Assembly: GCA_035275345.1 (NCBI GenBank) | Contig: DATEMY010000309.1 | Span: 1 to 58,369 of the forward strand | Reading direction: 5' to 3' | Origin: JAJVID01 sp035275345 | GTDB lineage: Bacteria > Acidobacteriota > Blastocatellia > RBC074 | DNA: 58,369 bases | In this document: positions 8,551 through 16,384 of the stretch, piece by piece | Position numbering within the stretch: position 1 is the first letter of the stretch | How the letters are laid out: each line of letters begins with the position of its first letter | Translations under genes and position numbers: made by a program | The notes under the pieces: model-generated | The model's database searches: none | The model's input: only the letters and a program-made list of their open reading frames with translations | What the model was told of the DNA's origin: nothing

Positions 8551-9306
8551 TTGAGTTCCGAAATTCGAATGATCCCAATTCGCGGCATTCCAGAAGTTAG
8601 GCCAGGAGATGACCTGGGGCTAATGATCGCGCGCGCAGCTGAGAAGATGCGCCTCAAATTGTCCGACGGCGACATTATTGTGATCGCGCAAAAGATCGTC
8701 TCCAAAGCTGAGGGGAGACTGGTCAATCTGGAATCCGTGACGCCCTCTGAGTTCGCCGTCGAAATCGCTAACAAGCAACAGCGCGATCCGCGCCTGATCG
8801 AGGTGATACTGAGCGAATCCACTAAAATTGTGAGATCGGATGACCACGTCTTGATTACTGAAACGAAACACGGGTTCATCTGCGCCAATGCCGGTGTGGA
8901 TCGCTCAAATGTGGTCGGAAAGGAATGGGTATCGCTCCTGCCTGTCGCTCCGGACGATTCCGCGCTGCTGCTGAAGACGCGGTTCGCCGAGCTGCTCAAA
9001 ATCAACGCCGCGGTAATCATCACTGATACCTTTGGGCGCGCCTGGCGCGAAGGTTTAACGAACGTCGCGATCGGAGTGGGTGGCGTCAAACCGCTGAAAG
9101 ATTTTCGCGGCAAAACCGATGATCACGGGAAGGATTTGTCAGCCACTGTGCTTGCGATAGCGGATGAGATTGCGGCGGCGAGTGGCCTGTTGATGCGAAA
9201 AACGGCGCGCATCCCGGTGGTTGTGATGCGAGGGTATTATTTCGATCATGGCGAGGGGAGCGCCAGAGAACTGGTGAGGCCGAAGGATCGGGACCTGTTT
9301 CGATAA
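8551..9306 (+). CDS. Coenzyme F420-0:L-glutamate ligase-like protein (CofE family)
   Basis: CofE adds glutamate residues to F420-0 in a GTP-dependent reaction. The 251-residue product matches the family over its length: GDIIVIAQKIVSKAEGR near residue 40-56, KHGFICANAGVDRSN near 109-123, ITDTFGRAWREGLTNVAIG near 156-174 and the following GKTDDHGKDLSAT motif. It starts at TTG 8551, with CAGGAG ten bases upstream; this sets the start. No other F420 gene (cofC, cofD, cofG/H) is nearby, so the substrate could be something other than F420-0. It is divergent from the TPR gene, from which it is separated by about 160 bases. Confidence 0.85.
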   Translation: MSSEIRMIPIRGIPEVRPGDDLGLMIARAAEKMRLKLSDGDIIVIAQKIVSKAEGRLVNLESVTPSEFAVEIANKQQRDPRLIEVILSESTKIVRSDDHVLITETKHGFICANAGVDRSNVVGKEWVSLLPVAPDDSALLLKTRFAELLKINAAVIITDTFGRAWREGLTNVAIGVGGVKPLKDFRGKTDDHGKDLSATVLAIADEIAAASGLLMRKTARIPVVVMRGYYFDHGEGSARELVRPKDRDLFR

Positions 9307-9409
9307 GCCGGATGATCCGCGTTGATCTGTCGCATCCATGTGAATCCGCGGTTCCTGTCGCTCTAATGTCGCCTGCTTTGATTTAACGACCCCAGGTTGT
9401 TTCGATCTC

Positions 9410-10303
9410 TCAACGGCAAAGCTCCATCCATAAAGCGCGATAGTATCGCATCAACCTCACCGGATCTGTTGTCTCAGGGATTTCCGCCAAACAATAACGA
9501 TTGTAACGGGCCGCCTTCATCAAACCGAATAATTCGCGCCAGGGATATTCCGGTTTCCATAATTCATTGATGTGAGCGCTGCGAAGCCACGGTTTCAGCA
9601 GGGCGAAGCTCTGTTTAACCGAGCCGTTCGTTACGTCCTCCGGATTTGAGTTCCAGCAGATGGCGACCTGCGGATGGTTCGCCGCCTGCATCATCTTCGC
9701 CATTCTCGCCGGTTGGCTCGATTCGCGTCCGTGAACTTCGACCCAGACTTCGACGCCCGCGCCTTTGGCGAACTCGCCACATTCGCGCAAGGCCGCGCCG
9801 ATCTGCGCAATCGTGTTCTCTTCAGGAACCTCTTTCGGTATGCCGTTCGGGCGCACTTTCACACCAATCGCGCCGATGTCGTGGGCCAGCTCGATGAAAC
9901 GCTTACACTCGTTAATGTTGTTGAGTACGGTTGATCGCTCTGGCGAGTGGAATTCACAGACCGAACCGAGGCTGAGCAATCGAACATTAGTCCCAGCAAA
10001 ACGGTTTTTGACTTCAACCCGCCTCTCTCTGCTCAATGCCGGCTCGACCCCATGATTGTGCGTGGTGCGTAATTCGACGGCTTCGAACCCCGTCGCCTCG
10101 CAATTCTTGATGATCGTCGGGATGTCCCAATCTTTGGCCAGATTGTAGGTCACGAGTCCCAGCTTGAATCCACCGCCGCCCAGCGCCGGATTGTTAATCT
10201 GATCGGCGAAGATCGAAGTGGTTGCGCAGGTCTCCGCAATCGCTAATGACCCCGAGGCTGCCAGACTTGCTTGTAAAAAGTCGCGTCGTGATTTCTTGCG
10301 CAT
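9410..10303 (-). CDS. Tat-exported sugar phosphate isomerase/epimerase-like TIM-barrel protein
   Basis: A 297-residue protein with an N-terminal twin-arginine signal (KKSRRDFLQASLAASGSLAI) followed by a xylose isomerase-like TIM barrel (AP endonuclease family 2 fold). Fold features include LGLVTYNLAKDWDIPTIIKN at the first strand, GFEAVELRTTHNHGVEP, and metal-ligand-like residues in VEVWVEVHGRESSQ and SAHINELW. Such proteins isomerise or epimerise sugars or inositols; the substrate cannot be deduced. The export signal suggests a periplasmic location with a metal cofactor loaded before export. It is monocistronic as far as seen and divergent from the serine hydrolase gene. Confidence 0.85.
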   Translation of the reverse strand: MRKKSRRDFLQASLAASGSLAIAETCATTSIFADQINNPALGGGGFKLGLVTYNLAKDWDIPTIIKNCEATGFEAVELRTTHNHGVEPALSRERRVEVKNRFAGTNVRLLSLGSVCEFHSPERSTVLNNINECKRFIELAHDIGAIGVKVRPNGIPKEVPEENTIAQIGAALRECGEFAKGAGVEVWVEVHGRESSQPARMAKMMQAANHPQVAICWNSNPEDVTNGSVKQSFALLKPWLRSAHINELWKPEYPWRELFGLMKAARYNRYCLAEIPETTDPVRLMRYYRALWMELCR

Positions 10304-10502
10304 TGTTTTTTTGCCCTGATGAGCGGAATGATAGGATTATTGAGTGACTGCGCGCTAATTCATAACTCAATCTCCGCGCGCGGTCAATTGGGGACAGGCT
10401 CTAATTCAACATCGCCGTGGCAATTGTCATATCAGCCGTTGAATGGGAAAATACGCCCGCGGTAGGTTTCAAAAACATTCAATATTCACAGAGGTGAGCC
10501 CG

Positions 10503-11756
10503 ATGAAAAACAAACCGTGCGCGATGGCGCGCGCAGCCGTATCTTTACTTTTCGCCATCTTCTTAATGACATCTACAGACATGGCTCAGAGTCAATCCCC
10601 GAAAAACTTCGCTCAGGCGCGACGCGAATTCAAAATCTTTTACGACCAGTCAATGCGCAAACACGGCATCGTCGGCAGCAGTTTCATGCTGGTTCATGAC
10701 GGTCAGGTCATAGCGCAGGAATTCTTCGGCCTCGCCAATCAGGAAAAACAGCAGCTGGTGGATGAAAACACGATATATCATTGGGCTTCGATCACGAAGA
10801 CCTTTACCGGCGTCGCGATCATGCAACTGCGAGATCGCGGTCTGTTGAAACTCGACGATCCGATAATTAAATACCTGCCCGAGCTCGGCGAGGTTAAAAA
10901 TCCATTCGGCGATATGAGTCAGATCACGATCAACCAGCTGATGTCGCACACCGCCGGGTTTCGCGCGGCTACCTGGCCCTGGGGCGGCGACAAGGACTGG
11001 CATCCACACGAGCCACAACATTGGTCGCAGCTCGTGGCCATGATACCTTACACTGAAATTTTGTTTAGGCCAGGATCGAAGTTCAGCTATTCCAATCCGG
11101 GCATTATCTTTCTTGGTCGCGTCATCGAGCAGATCACCAAAGACGATTACGAAGTTTACATTGACAAAAACATCTTCAAGCCGCTCGAGATGTATCGCTC
11201 ATATTTCGACTCGACTCCGCAGCACCTGCTCAAACACCGCTCGCACAGTTATTATTTGAAAGAGGGCAAACTGACGCCGGGCAGGTTTGACGTCGATACG
11301 GGGATTACCGTATCGAATGGAGGTCTGAACGCGCCACTGCCTGACATGGTCAAATACATCAGTTTTTTGGCTGGGGATGTGAGAAGACAAGCGCTTTACG
11401 ACCAGGTGTTGAGGCGCTCCTCACTTGAAGAGATGTTCCGGCCGCAGATCACCATCGAGCCGGGCGCGGTTATACAGCCGGAGGGACAGAACCGAAAAGA
11501 CTCCATGGGATTGACCTTCTTCATCGAAGACAATTTCGGCCAGCGTTTCATAGGACACAGCGGCAGTCAGAACGGTTTCATTTCGCACTTCTACATCCGC
11601 CCCGATACGCGAACGGCTTACATCATCGCCTTCAATACCCACGCCATGCCGACCGATAAAGATTCGAGCCAGGATACGAGAAGACTGGATAGAGAGGTCA
11701 AAGACTACCTGTTCCAAAAAATCTTCCCTCTCTTTGTTCTAAAACAGGGAACTTGA
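10503..11756 (+). CDS. Secreted serine hydrolase of the beta-lactamase / penicillin-binding fold
   Basis: A 417-residue protein with a Sec signal peptide (about 1-33, ending DMAQSQ) and a class C beta-lactamase-like domain. Motif 1 SxxK is SITK at about residue 97-100, motif 2 YxN is YSN at about 196-198, and the third motif is HSG at about 352-354. These proteins include D-aminopeptidases, esterases and PBP4*-type enzymes; true beta-lactamase activity is not implied. ATG 10503 is preceded by AGAGGTGAG; an in-frame start at 10443 would precede the signal peptide without such a site. The downstream glycosyltransferase is on the same strand about 130 bases on. Confidence 0.9.
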   Translation: MKNKPCAMARAAVSLLFAIFLMTSTDMAQSQSPKNFAQARREFKIFYDQSMRKHGIVGSSFMLVHDGQVIAQEFFGLANQEKQQLVDENTIYHWASITKTFTGVAIMQLRDRGLLKLDDPIIKYLPELGEVKNPFGDMSQITINQLMSHTAGFRAATWPWGGDKDWHPHEPQHWSQLVAMIPYTEILFRPGSKFSYSNPGIIFLGRVIEQITKDDYEVYIDKNIFKPLEMYRSYFDSTPQHLLKHRSHSYYLKEGKLTPGRFDVDTGITVSNGGLNAPLPDMVKYISFLAGDVRRQALYDQVLRRSSLEEMFRPQITIEPGAVIQPEGQNRKDSMGLTFFIEDNFGQRFIGHSGSQNGFISHFYIRPDTRTAYIIAFNTHAMPTDKDSSQDTRRLDREVKDYLFQKIFPLFVLKQGT

Positions 11757-11885
11757 GGTCGCTGCAATCGTCTCATTGGCCAACGCGTCAGCCGGCGCGT
11801 CGGATTGACAGCGCGTCATGAACGGTTACCATGCCCATTGATTTGGTGACGTTTGACAAAAGAACGAGGACTAATAACAAATTCT

Positions 11886-13496
11886 ATGAGCCTTGCTCTA
11901 ACGCTTCTGCAACAGGCGCCGAGTCCCGAACAGGTGAAATACCTGATCCATCCGATTTTACGGCACGGCCGCGACAACATCAGTTATCTCTATTCGCTCG
12001 ACGCTTTCGATTGGACAATCGTCATACTTTATTTCACCATCCTGACGCTGCTTGCGATTCTGGGCGTATATCGAGTGCGGATGGTTTATCAGTTCTGGCG
12101 ATACCGTCACGTCAAACCCCGGCCTAAACGCCGTTTCGATGAAAGCGAACTGCCGCGCGTCACCGTTCAGCTTCCGCTCTTCAACGAGATGTATGTCGCC
12201 GAGCGGTTAATCGAATCAGTGACCAGACTCGATTATCCGCGGCGTCTGCTCGAAATTCAGGTGCTCGACGATTCGACCGACGAGACGGTGAAGATCGCCG
12301 AAGGCGCCGTTGAAAAATTCAAACAGCAGGGGTTCGATATTCAATATATTCACCGCTCCGATCGAACTGGATTCAAAGCCGGCGCGCTCGAAAACGGGAT
12401 GAAAATGGCAAAGGGGCAGCTCATCGCGATCTTCGATGCGGACTTTTTGCCGAAGCCGGATTGTCTGCGGCAGATGGTGGATTTCTTCACCGATGCGCGC
12501 ATCGGAATGGTCCAGATGCGATGGAGCCATATCAACTCGAATTATTCACTGCTGACGCGGATTCAGGAGGTTCTCCTCGACGGTCACTTCGTCGTCGAGC
12601 AGGCGTCCCGCAACCGCACCGGCGCGTTCTTCAACTTCAACGGCACCGCCGGGATGTGGCGGCGCGAGGCCATTGAATGGAGCGGCGGCTGGCAACACGA
12701 CACGCTGACTGAGGACACCGACCTCAGTTTCCGCGCGCAGTTGATGGGCTGGAAGTTCGTCTATTTGCTCGACGCGGACGCTCCTGCCGAGTTGCCGGTC
12801 GAAATGAACGCCTTCAAGACTCAGCAGCGGCGGTGGGCGAAGGGGTTGGTGCAAGTGGGGTTGAAGCTGATGCCGCGCTTGTGGAAGCACCCGCAGCTTA
12901 GCTTTCAGCAAAAAATCGAATTGTTTTTCCGTCTTTTCGGCAATTGCGCGGCGATGTTGATGATCGTGTTGAGCGTTCTGCACATTCCTGTGCTGATCGT
13001 GCGGTTCAATCAGGGGCTTTTTCACATGCTGCTGCTCGACGCGCCGCTGATGATCTTCGCGACTTTTTCCGTCGTCAGCTTTTATGGCACGGCGATACTC
13101 TATCGATATCCGAATGAGAAGTGGCGGTTGTGGTTGATTCCTCTCGCCATGGCGATAGGCATTGGGCTTGTCTTTTCAAACACGCGCGCCGTGCTGGAGG
13201 CGCTGTTCGGAGTCCAATCCAGCTTCGTGCGCACGCCGAAATACAACATCGAAAGCCGAAAGGACAATTGGTTGAGGGCCGCGATGAAGTATCGTCGTAA
13301 ACGCGGATTGCTGCCGTACATTGAGCTCGCCTTCGCGCTCTATTTTGTCTTCGCAATCTATTATGCGATTCGCAGCAACATCTACGCGACGATTCCGTTC
13401 CTGCTCATCTTCCTGCTCGGCTATGGCTACATGGCGATGATGTCGCTCTTCCAGGGAGGCATGCGAAAAGCTTTTCAGGTCTTCAGGCGAAATTAG
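11886..13496 (+). CDS. Membrane family-2 glycosyltransferase (cellulose synthase-like)
   Basis: A processive-type GT2 enzyme of about 536 residues. The N-terminal membrane helix (WTIVILYFTILTLLAILGVY) is followed by the catalytic domain with VLDDSTDET near 127, the metal-binding DAD in IFDADFLPKPD near 183, the TEDTDL motif near 274 and QQRRWAKG near 312. That last motif is the Q(Q/R)xRW signature of processive beta-glycan synthases such as CslA/BcsA. Several membrane helices follow. It probably makes a beta-linked polysaccharide at the inner membrane from a nucleotide sugar. No BcsB or export partner is adjacent. The start is uncertain: TTG 11853 is an in-frame alternative and neither has a good ribosome-binding site. 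Confidence 0.9.
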   Translation: MSLALTLLQQAPSPEQVKYLIHPILRHGRDNISYLYSLDAFDWTIVILYFTILTLLAILGVYRVRMVYQFWRYRHVKPRPKRRFDESELPRVTVQLPLFNEMYVAERLIESVTRLDYPRRLLEIQVLDDSTDETVKIAEGAVEKFKQQGFDIQYIHRSDRTGFKAGALENGMKMAKGQLIAIFDADFLPKPDCLRQMVDFFTDARIGMVQMRWSHINSNYSLLTRIQEVLLDGHFVVEQASRNRTGAFFNFNGTAGMWRREAIEWSGGWQHDTLTEDTDLSFRAQLMGWKFVYLLDADAPAELPVEMNAFKTQQRRWAKGLVQVGLKLMPRLWKHPQLSFQQKIELFFRLFGNCAAMLMIVLSVLHIPVLIVRFNQGLFHMLLLDAPLMIFATFSVVSFYGTAILYRYPNEKWRLWLIPLAMAIGIGLVFSNTRAVLEALFGVQSSFVRTPKYNIESRKDNWLRAAMKYRRKRGLLPYIELAFALYFVFAIYYAIRSNIYATIPFLLIFLLGYGYMAMMSLFQGGMRKAFQVFRRN

Positions 13497-13602
13497 ACTG
13501 GAATGCGTGTTATACTGCGCCCCGGCGCGGCTAACCTAATGAATGGACTCCAAGGCGTTCGATTGAATAGACACTTTTGGTCTAGGTTTTTTTAGAGCAG
13601 AT

Positions 13603-14157
13603 ATGATGTTCTGTCCAAGATGCGGATCGAATCAGGGAGAAGGAAAAAGATTCTGCACCGTGTGTGGGACGAACCTAGCTGCCGTCTCGCAGGCTCTAAC
13701 CGGGCAGATTCCACATCCAAACTACTATGCGCCGCCGCCGCTGCATCCGATCGAGGTTGAAAGGCAGCGCGATATGGCGAAGGGAGTCCGATTGAGCATC
13801 ATCGGCGGAGGCATTGTGGCGTGGAATTTTTTCAGCTTCATCTTCTCTGCCCATCGCGGCGGCTCGCCTTCCCGTTTCTGGATATTTATTGGGTTCGTCC
13901 TGCTGGCCATCGGAATCTCGAAGATTATCAGCTCCCGCCCTCCGAGCGCCATCGATACGCCTGATCCGGGCCCGCGCGAAAAACATTCAAACGAACAGGC
14001 GAATCCACATCCCGTCTTCTCTGCGCCGGCTAACGTCGAACCGTCAGCGCCGCGAACCAGCGAACTTGAACCGGTCAGGCTCCCTTCACGGAGCGTGACT
14101 GAGGATGACACCAAACATTTGCCACACAGCAAGCCGCCGCATGAGTTTTCGAGTTAG
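13603..14157 (+). CDS. Zinc-ribbon membrane protein 1 of cluster
   Basis: A 184-residue protein with an N-terminal double-cysteine zinc ribbon (FCPRCG and FCTVCG, residues about 3-23), a short linker, two hydrophobic segments (about 65-82, ending FFSFIF, and about 91-109, with FWIFIGFVLLAIGISKII) and a long polar, proline-rich tail. The tail ends with SVTEDDTKHL. Two ATGs are adjacent (13603 and 13606). It is the first gene of a tightly spaced five-gene run. No function is known to me; related proteins with zinc-ribbon plus two membrane helices are common in Acidobacteriota. It may sense or scaffold at the membrane, but that is speculation. Confidence 0.8.
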   Translation: MMFCPRCGSNQGEGKRFCTVCGTNLAAVSQALTGQIPHPNYYAPPPLHPIEVERQRDMAKGVRLSIIGGGIVAWNFFSFIFSAHRGGSPSRFWIFIGFVLLAIGISKIISSRPPSAIDTPDPGPREKHSNEQANPHPVFSAPANVEPSAPRTSELEPVRLPSRSVTEDDTKHLPHSKPPHEFSS

Positions 14158-14171
14158 AGGAGAAAAGGTCC

Positions 14172-14768
14172 ATGTACTGCCCGTCCTGCGCAACCGAAGC
14201 CAGCGACCAGACAAAGTACTGCACCAAGTGCGGAGTCAACCTTCGCCGGGTGAAAGGCGCGCTGGGCGAGGGCAAGGGCAGCGTCAGGGACGGCGCCGAT
14301 GCGGAGAGATCCAGGTTGGAGGACTTGAGAGCCGCGCGACGAGCGCAGAAAAAGAAAACACCTGAAGAGAAACGTCTCGAGGAGATCAAGTCCGGAGTGA
14401 TTACCAGCAGTGTCGGCTTCGGCTTGATGATATTTCTGAGCGTTCTCTTTGACGCCGTCGCCTCCACGGTTGACGGACCGGCGTCGAATATCCTGCGCAG
14501 TCTCTGGGGAGTCGGACTAATCCCCTTTATGATCGGCGCCGGCATCATCATCAACGGCCTTTTCATCAGCAAACGGATCGTTGAGTTGAAACGCCAGCAG
14601 GAGCAGAAGGATCAGCAACCGCCCTTATTTTCAGCCCCGAACACTTCTCAGGTAGCGCTATTGGTCGAGCCAGCACAATCTCCGATCTCCGATTTCAGTA
14701 TTACAGAAAAGACGACCACAAAATTGCGCGAACCTGTTTCTGCGCCATCGCCTCGAGACGCCAATTGA
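14172..14768 (+). CDS. Zinc-ribbon membrane protein 2 of cluster
   Basis: A 198-residue protein with the same plan as its upstream neighbour: a zinc ribbon (MYCPSCA, YCTKCG; about 2-22), a charged, coiled-coil-like segment rich in Arg, Lys and Glu (about 45-80), two membrane segments (about 83-100 and 115-135) and a polar tail. The tail carries FSITEKTTTKLREP, which resembles the SVTEDDTKHL tail of protein 1. ATG 14172 lies 14 bases after the preceding stop and is preceded by AGGAGAAAAGG. The shared tail suggests that proteins 1 and 2 are paralogues or bind the same partner. Confidence 0.8.
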   Translation: MYCPSCATEASDQTKYCTKCGVNLRRVKGALGEGKGSVRDGADAERSRLEDLRAARRAQKKKTPEEKRLEEIKSGVITSSVGFGLMIFLSVLFDAVASTVDGPASNILRSLWGVGLIPFMIGAGIIINGLFISKRIVELKRQQEQKDQQPPLFSAPNTSQVALLVEPAQSPISDFSITEKTTTKLREPVSAPSPRDAN

Positions 14769-14786
14769 CTCTGGAGGACATTATCT

Positions 14787-15284
14787 ATGTTCTGCACTCG
14801 TTGTGGGGCTAACAACCTCGATACCGACCAGTTCTGTCGGTCCTGTAGCGCTCCGCTGGTAAAACCTGGCGGCGCGTCCCGGCAAACAGTCGAATCAGGA
14901 AGGTCCCAATCGCCTAATTACCAGCCATCATCAGGATGGAGCCAGCAACAATCATCGCAAGACAGTCCGCCATATCCCGGTTACTCTCCCCAACCTGGCT
15001 ACCAGAACTTCGCAATGGCTTCGCAGGATTGGCGCGCGTTGGGAGCGGATAAAAAGGTACCGGCAGGGGTCCTGGGAATATTGATAGGAGGGCTGGGGAT
15101 TCACAAATTCATTCTAGGTTATAACACCGAAGGTTTGATCATGCTGCTTGGAACGCTGCTGACTTGTGGTTTCGCAGGAATAGTATTCGGAGTCATCGGG
15201 TTAGTGGAAGGAATACTGTACCTTGTCAAGAGCGATGAGGAATTCGTGAGGACTTATATTCAGAATAAGAGAGGCTGGTTCTAA
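14787..15284 (+). CDS. Zinc-ribbon protein with TM2 domain (cluster protein 3)
   Basis: A 165-residue protein with a zinc ribbon (FCTRCG, FCRSCS; about 2-21), a proline/serine/glutamine-rich linker (about 30-85) and a C-terminal TM2 domain. The TM2 domain runs from KKVPAGVLGILIGGLGIHKF through a second helix with GLIMLLGTLLTCG to GVIGLVEGILYL, with the conserved glycines and the G-x-HKF turn. TM2 domains are two-helix membrane modules found fused to many soluble domains. ATG 14787 is preceded by GGAGG. The first 41 bases are identical to the first 41 of the next gene, showing a recent duplication or conversion of the zinc-ribbon module. Confidence 0.85.
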   Translation: MFCTRCGANNLDTDQFCRSCSAPLVKPGGASRQTVESGRSQSPNYQPSSGWSQQQSSQDSPPYPGYSPQPGYQNFAMASQDWRALGADKKVPAGVLGILIGGLGIHKFILGYNTEGLIMLLGTLLTCGFAGIVFGVIGLVEGILYLVKSDEEFVRTYIQNKRGWF

Positions 15285-15287
15285 ACT

Positions 15288-15818
15288 ATGTTCTGCACTC
15301 GTTGTGGGGCTAACAACCTCGATACCGATCAATTCTGCCGATCCTGCAATGCGCCTCTGGTAAGACCTGGCGCCGCGCAGGAACAGTTCCCCTCTTCAGG
15401 ATCGGCTCAGCAAGCCTATCCATATTCGGCGTCCGTCCCCGATCAGCAACAGCAGCCGCCAGAGGGTTATAATCCATACCCTCAATATCAGGCGTATCCA
15501 CCGCAGCAATACGGTTATGCCAATCAGATGTCCGGTCAGCAAAGCGGCGCAAGTGGACGCGCAATCGCGGCGCTGATTTTGAGCATTGTCGCGATCGTTT
15601 CTTGCTGTTTCGGCTGGCCATTTGGCATCGTCGGAATTGTTTTGGGGAAGATGGAAATGAATGCGATTCAGGAAGGGCGCGCCCCACAATCTGGCGAGAC
15701 TTTCGCGAAGGTAGGATTTTATCTTGGAATCGCCGCAACCGTGATTTCATTGTTGCTCACCGCTATATACTTCTTTGGCGTTTTCGCCAGCATGTTCGTC
15801 CCCAACTATCAATCATGA
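15288..15818 (+). CDS. Zinc-ribbon protein with DUF4190-like membrane domain (cluster protein 4)
   Basis: A 176-residue protein with a zinc ribbon nearly identical to that of protein 3 (FCTRCG, FCRSCN), a Tyr/Pro/Gln-rich low-complexity linker (about 35-85) and two membrane helices in a DUF4190-like arrangement: AIAALILSIVAIVSCCFGWP, then the loop FGIVGIVLGKMEMNAIQEG, then a second helix GFYLGIAATVISLLLTAIYF. It begins three bases after the previous stop and overlaps the next gene by four bases (ATGA), so it is translationally coupled to both. The function is unknown; the different membrane modules attached to one ribbon suggest domain shuffling. Confidence 0.82.
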   Translation: MFCTRCGANNLDTDQFCRSCNAPLVRPGAAQEQFPSSGSAQQAYPYSASVPDQQQQPPEGYNPYPQYQAYPPQQYGYANQMSGQQSGASGRAIAALILSIVAIVSCCFGWPFGIVGIVLGKMEMNAIQEGRAPQSGETFAKVGFYLGIAATVISLLLTAIYFFGVFASMFVPNYQS

Positions 15819-16309
15819 TGTGGAGGTTTTTGATCTCGTCAGACCGTCTTCGAGACTTTGAGAATTGCCGCTTGGGGTTTACAAGTCAGGATCGGATTCA
15901 GTATCTGATAGTCGCCGGTTCATCAATCGCCTTGCTGCTTGTTGCGCGTCTGCTCCGGCCTTCTTTGGACAGGGTCGGAACTCACAGGCAATTGGGGCTG
16001 CCGCCCTGCGCATTTCTGCATTTCACTGGGATCCCATGTCCCAGTTGCGGATTGACGACGAGCGTCGCTCATGCGGCTCGGCTCCATTTTTACGAATCGG
16101 TCATCACCCAACCATTCGGCCTGGTTGTTTTTAGCTCCGCGGTTCTGTGCATTCCGCTTTCGATTTATTTCATTCGCCGCCGCGTCCCGTGGTCGAACCT
16201 CAAGCGTTTTCGCGGCAGGAATTTCGTGGTCTACCTGATCATCGTATTATTCATTCTAAGCTGGCTATACAAGATTGCGGCGATGAAAGCCCTGTTCCCG
16301 CAAGGCTAG
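15815..16309 (+). CDS. DUF2752 family membrane protein
   Basis: A 164-residue membrane protein carrying the DUF2752 hallmark CPSCGLTTSVAHAARLHF (about residues 71-88), a conserved Cys-x-x-Cys-Gly-x-Thr motif between two hydrophobic regions. Three hydrophobic segments are visible (about 29-45, 100-118 and 133-150). The start ATG 15815 overlaps the preceding stop as ATGA; a longer in-frame reading back to 15602 would overlap the DUF4190-like gene and is rejected. DUF2752 has no established function. Its coupling to zinc-ribbon membrane proteins in this cluster supports a shared membrane role. Confidence 0.8.
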   Translation: MMWRFLISSDRLRDFENCRLGFTSQDRIQYLIVAGSSIALLLVARLLRPSLDRVGTHRQLGLPPCAFLHFTGIPCPSCGLTTSVAHAARLHFYESVITQPFGLVVFSSAVLCIPLSIYFIRRRVPWSNLKRFRGRNFVVYLIIVLFILSWLYKIAAMKALFPQG

Positions 16310-16384
16310 CAAGTTTGTAGTCCTTCCTCTACAATCCGCCTTCGCCAACAGTAATATCGAAATCAACAATGGAGAAATCGATCT

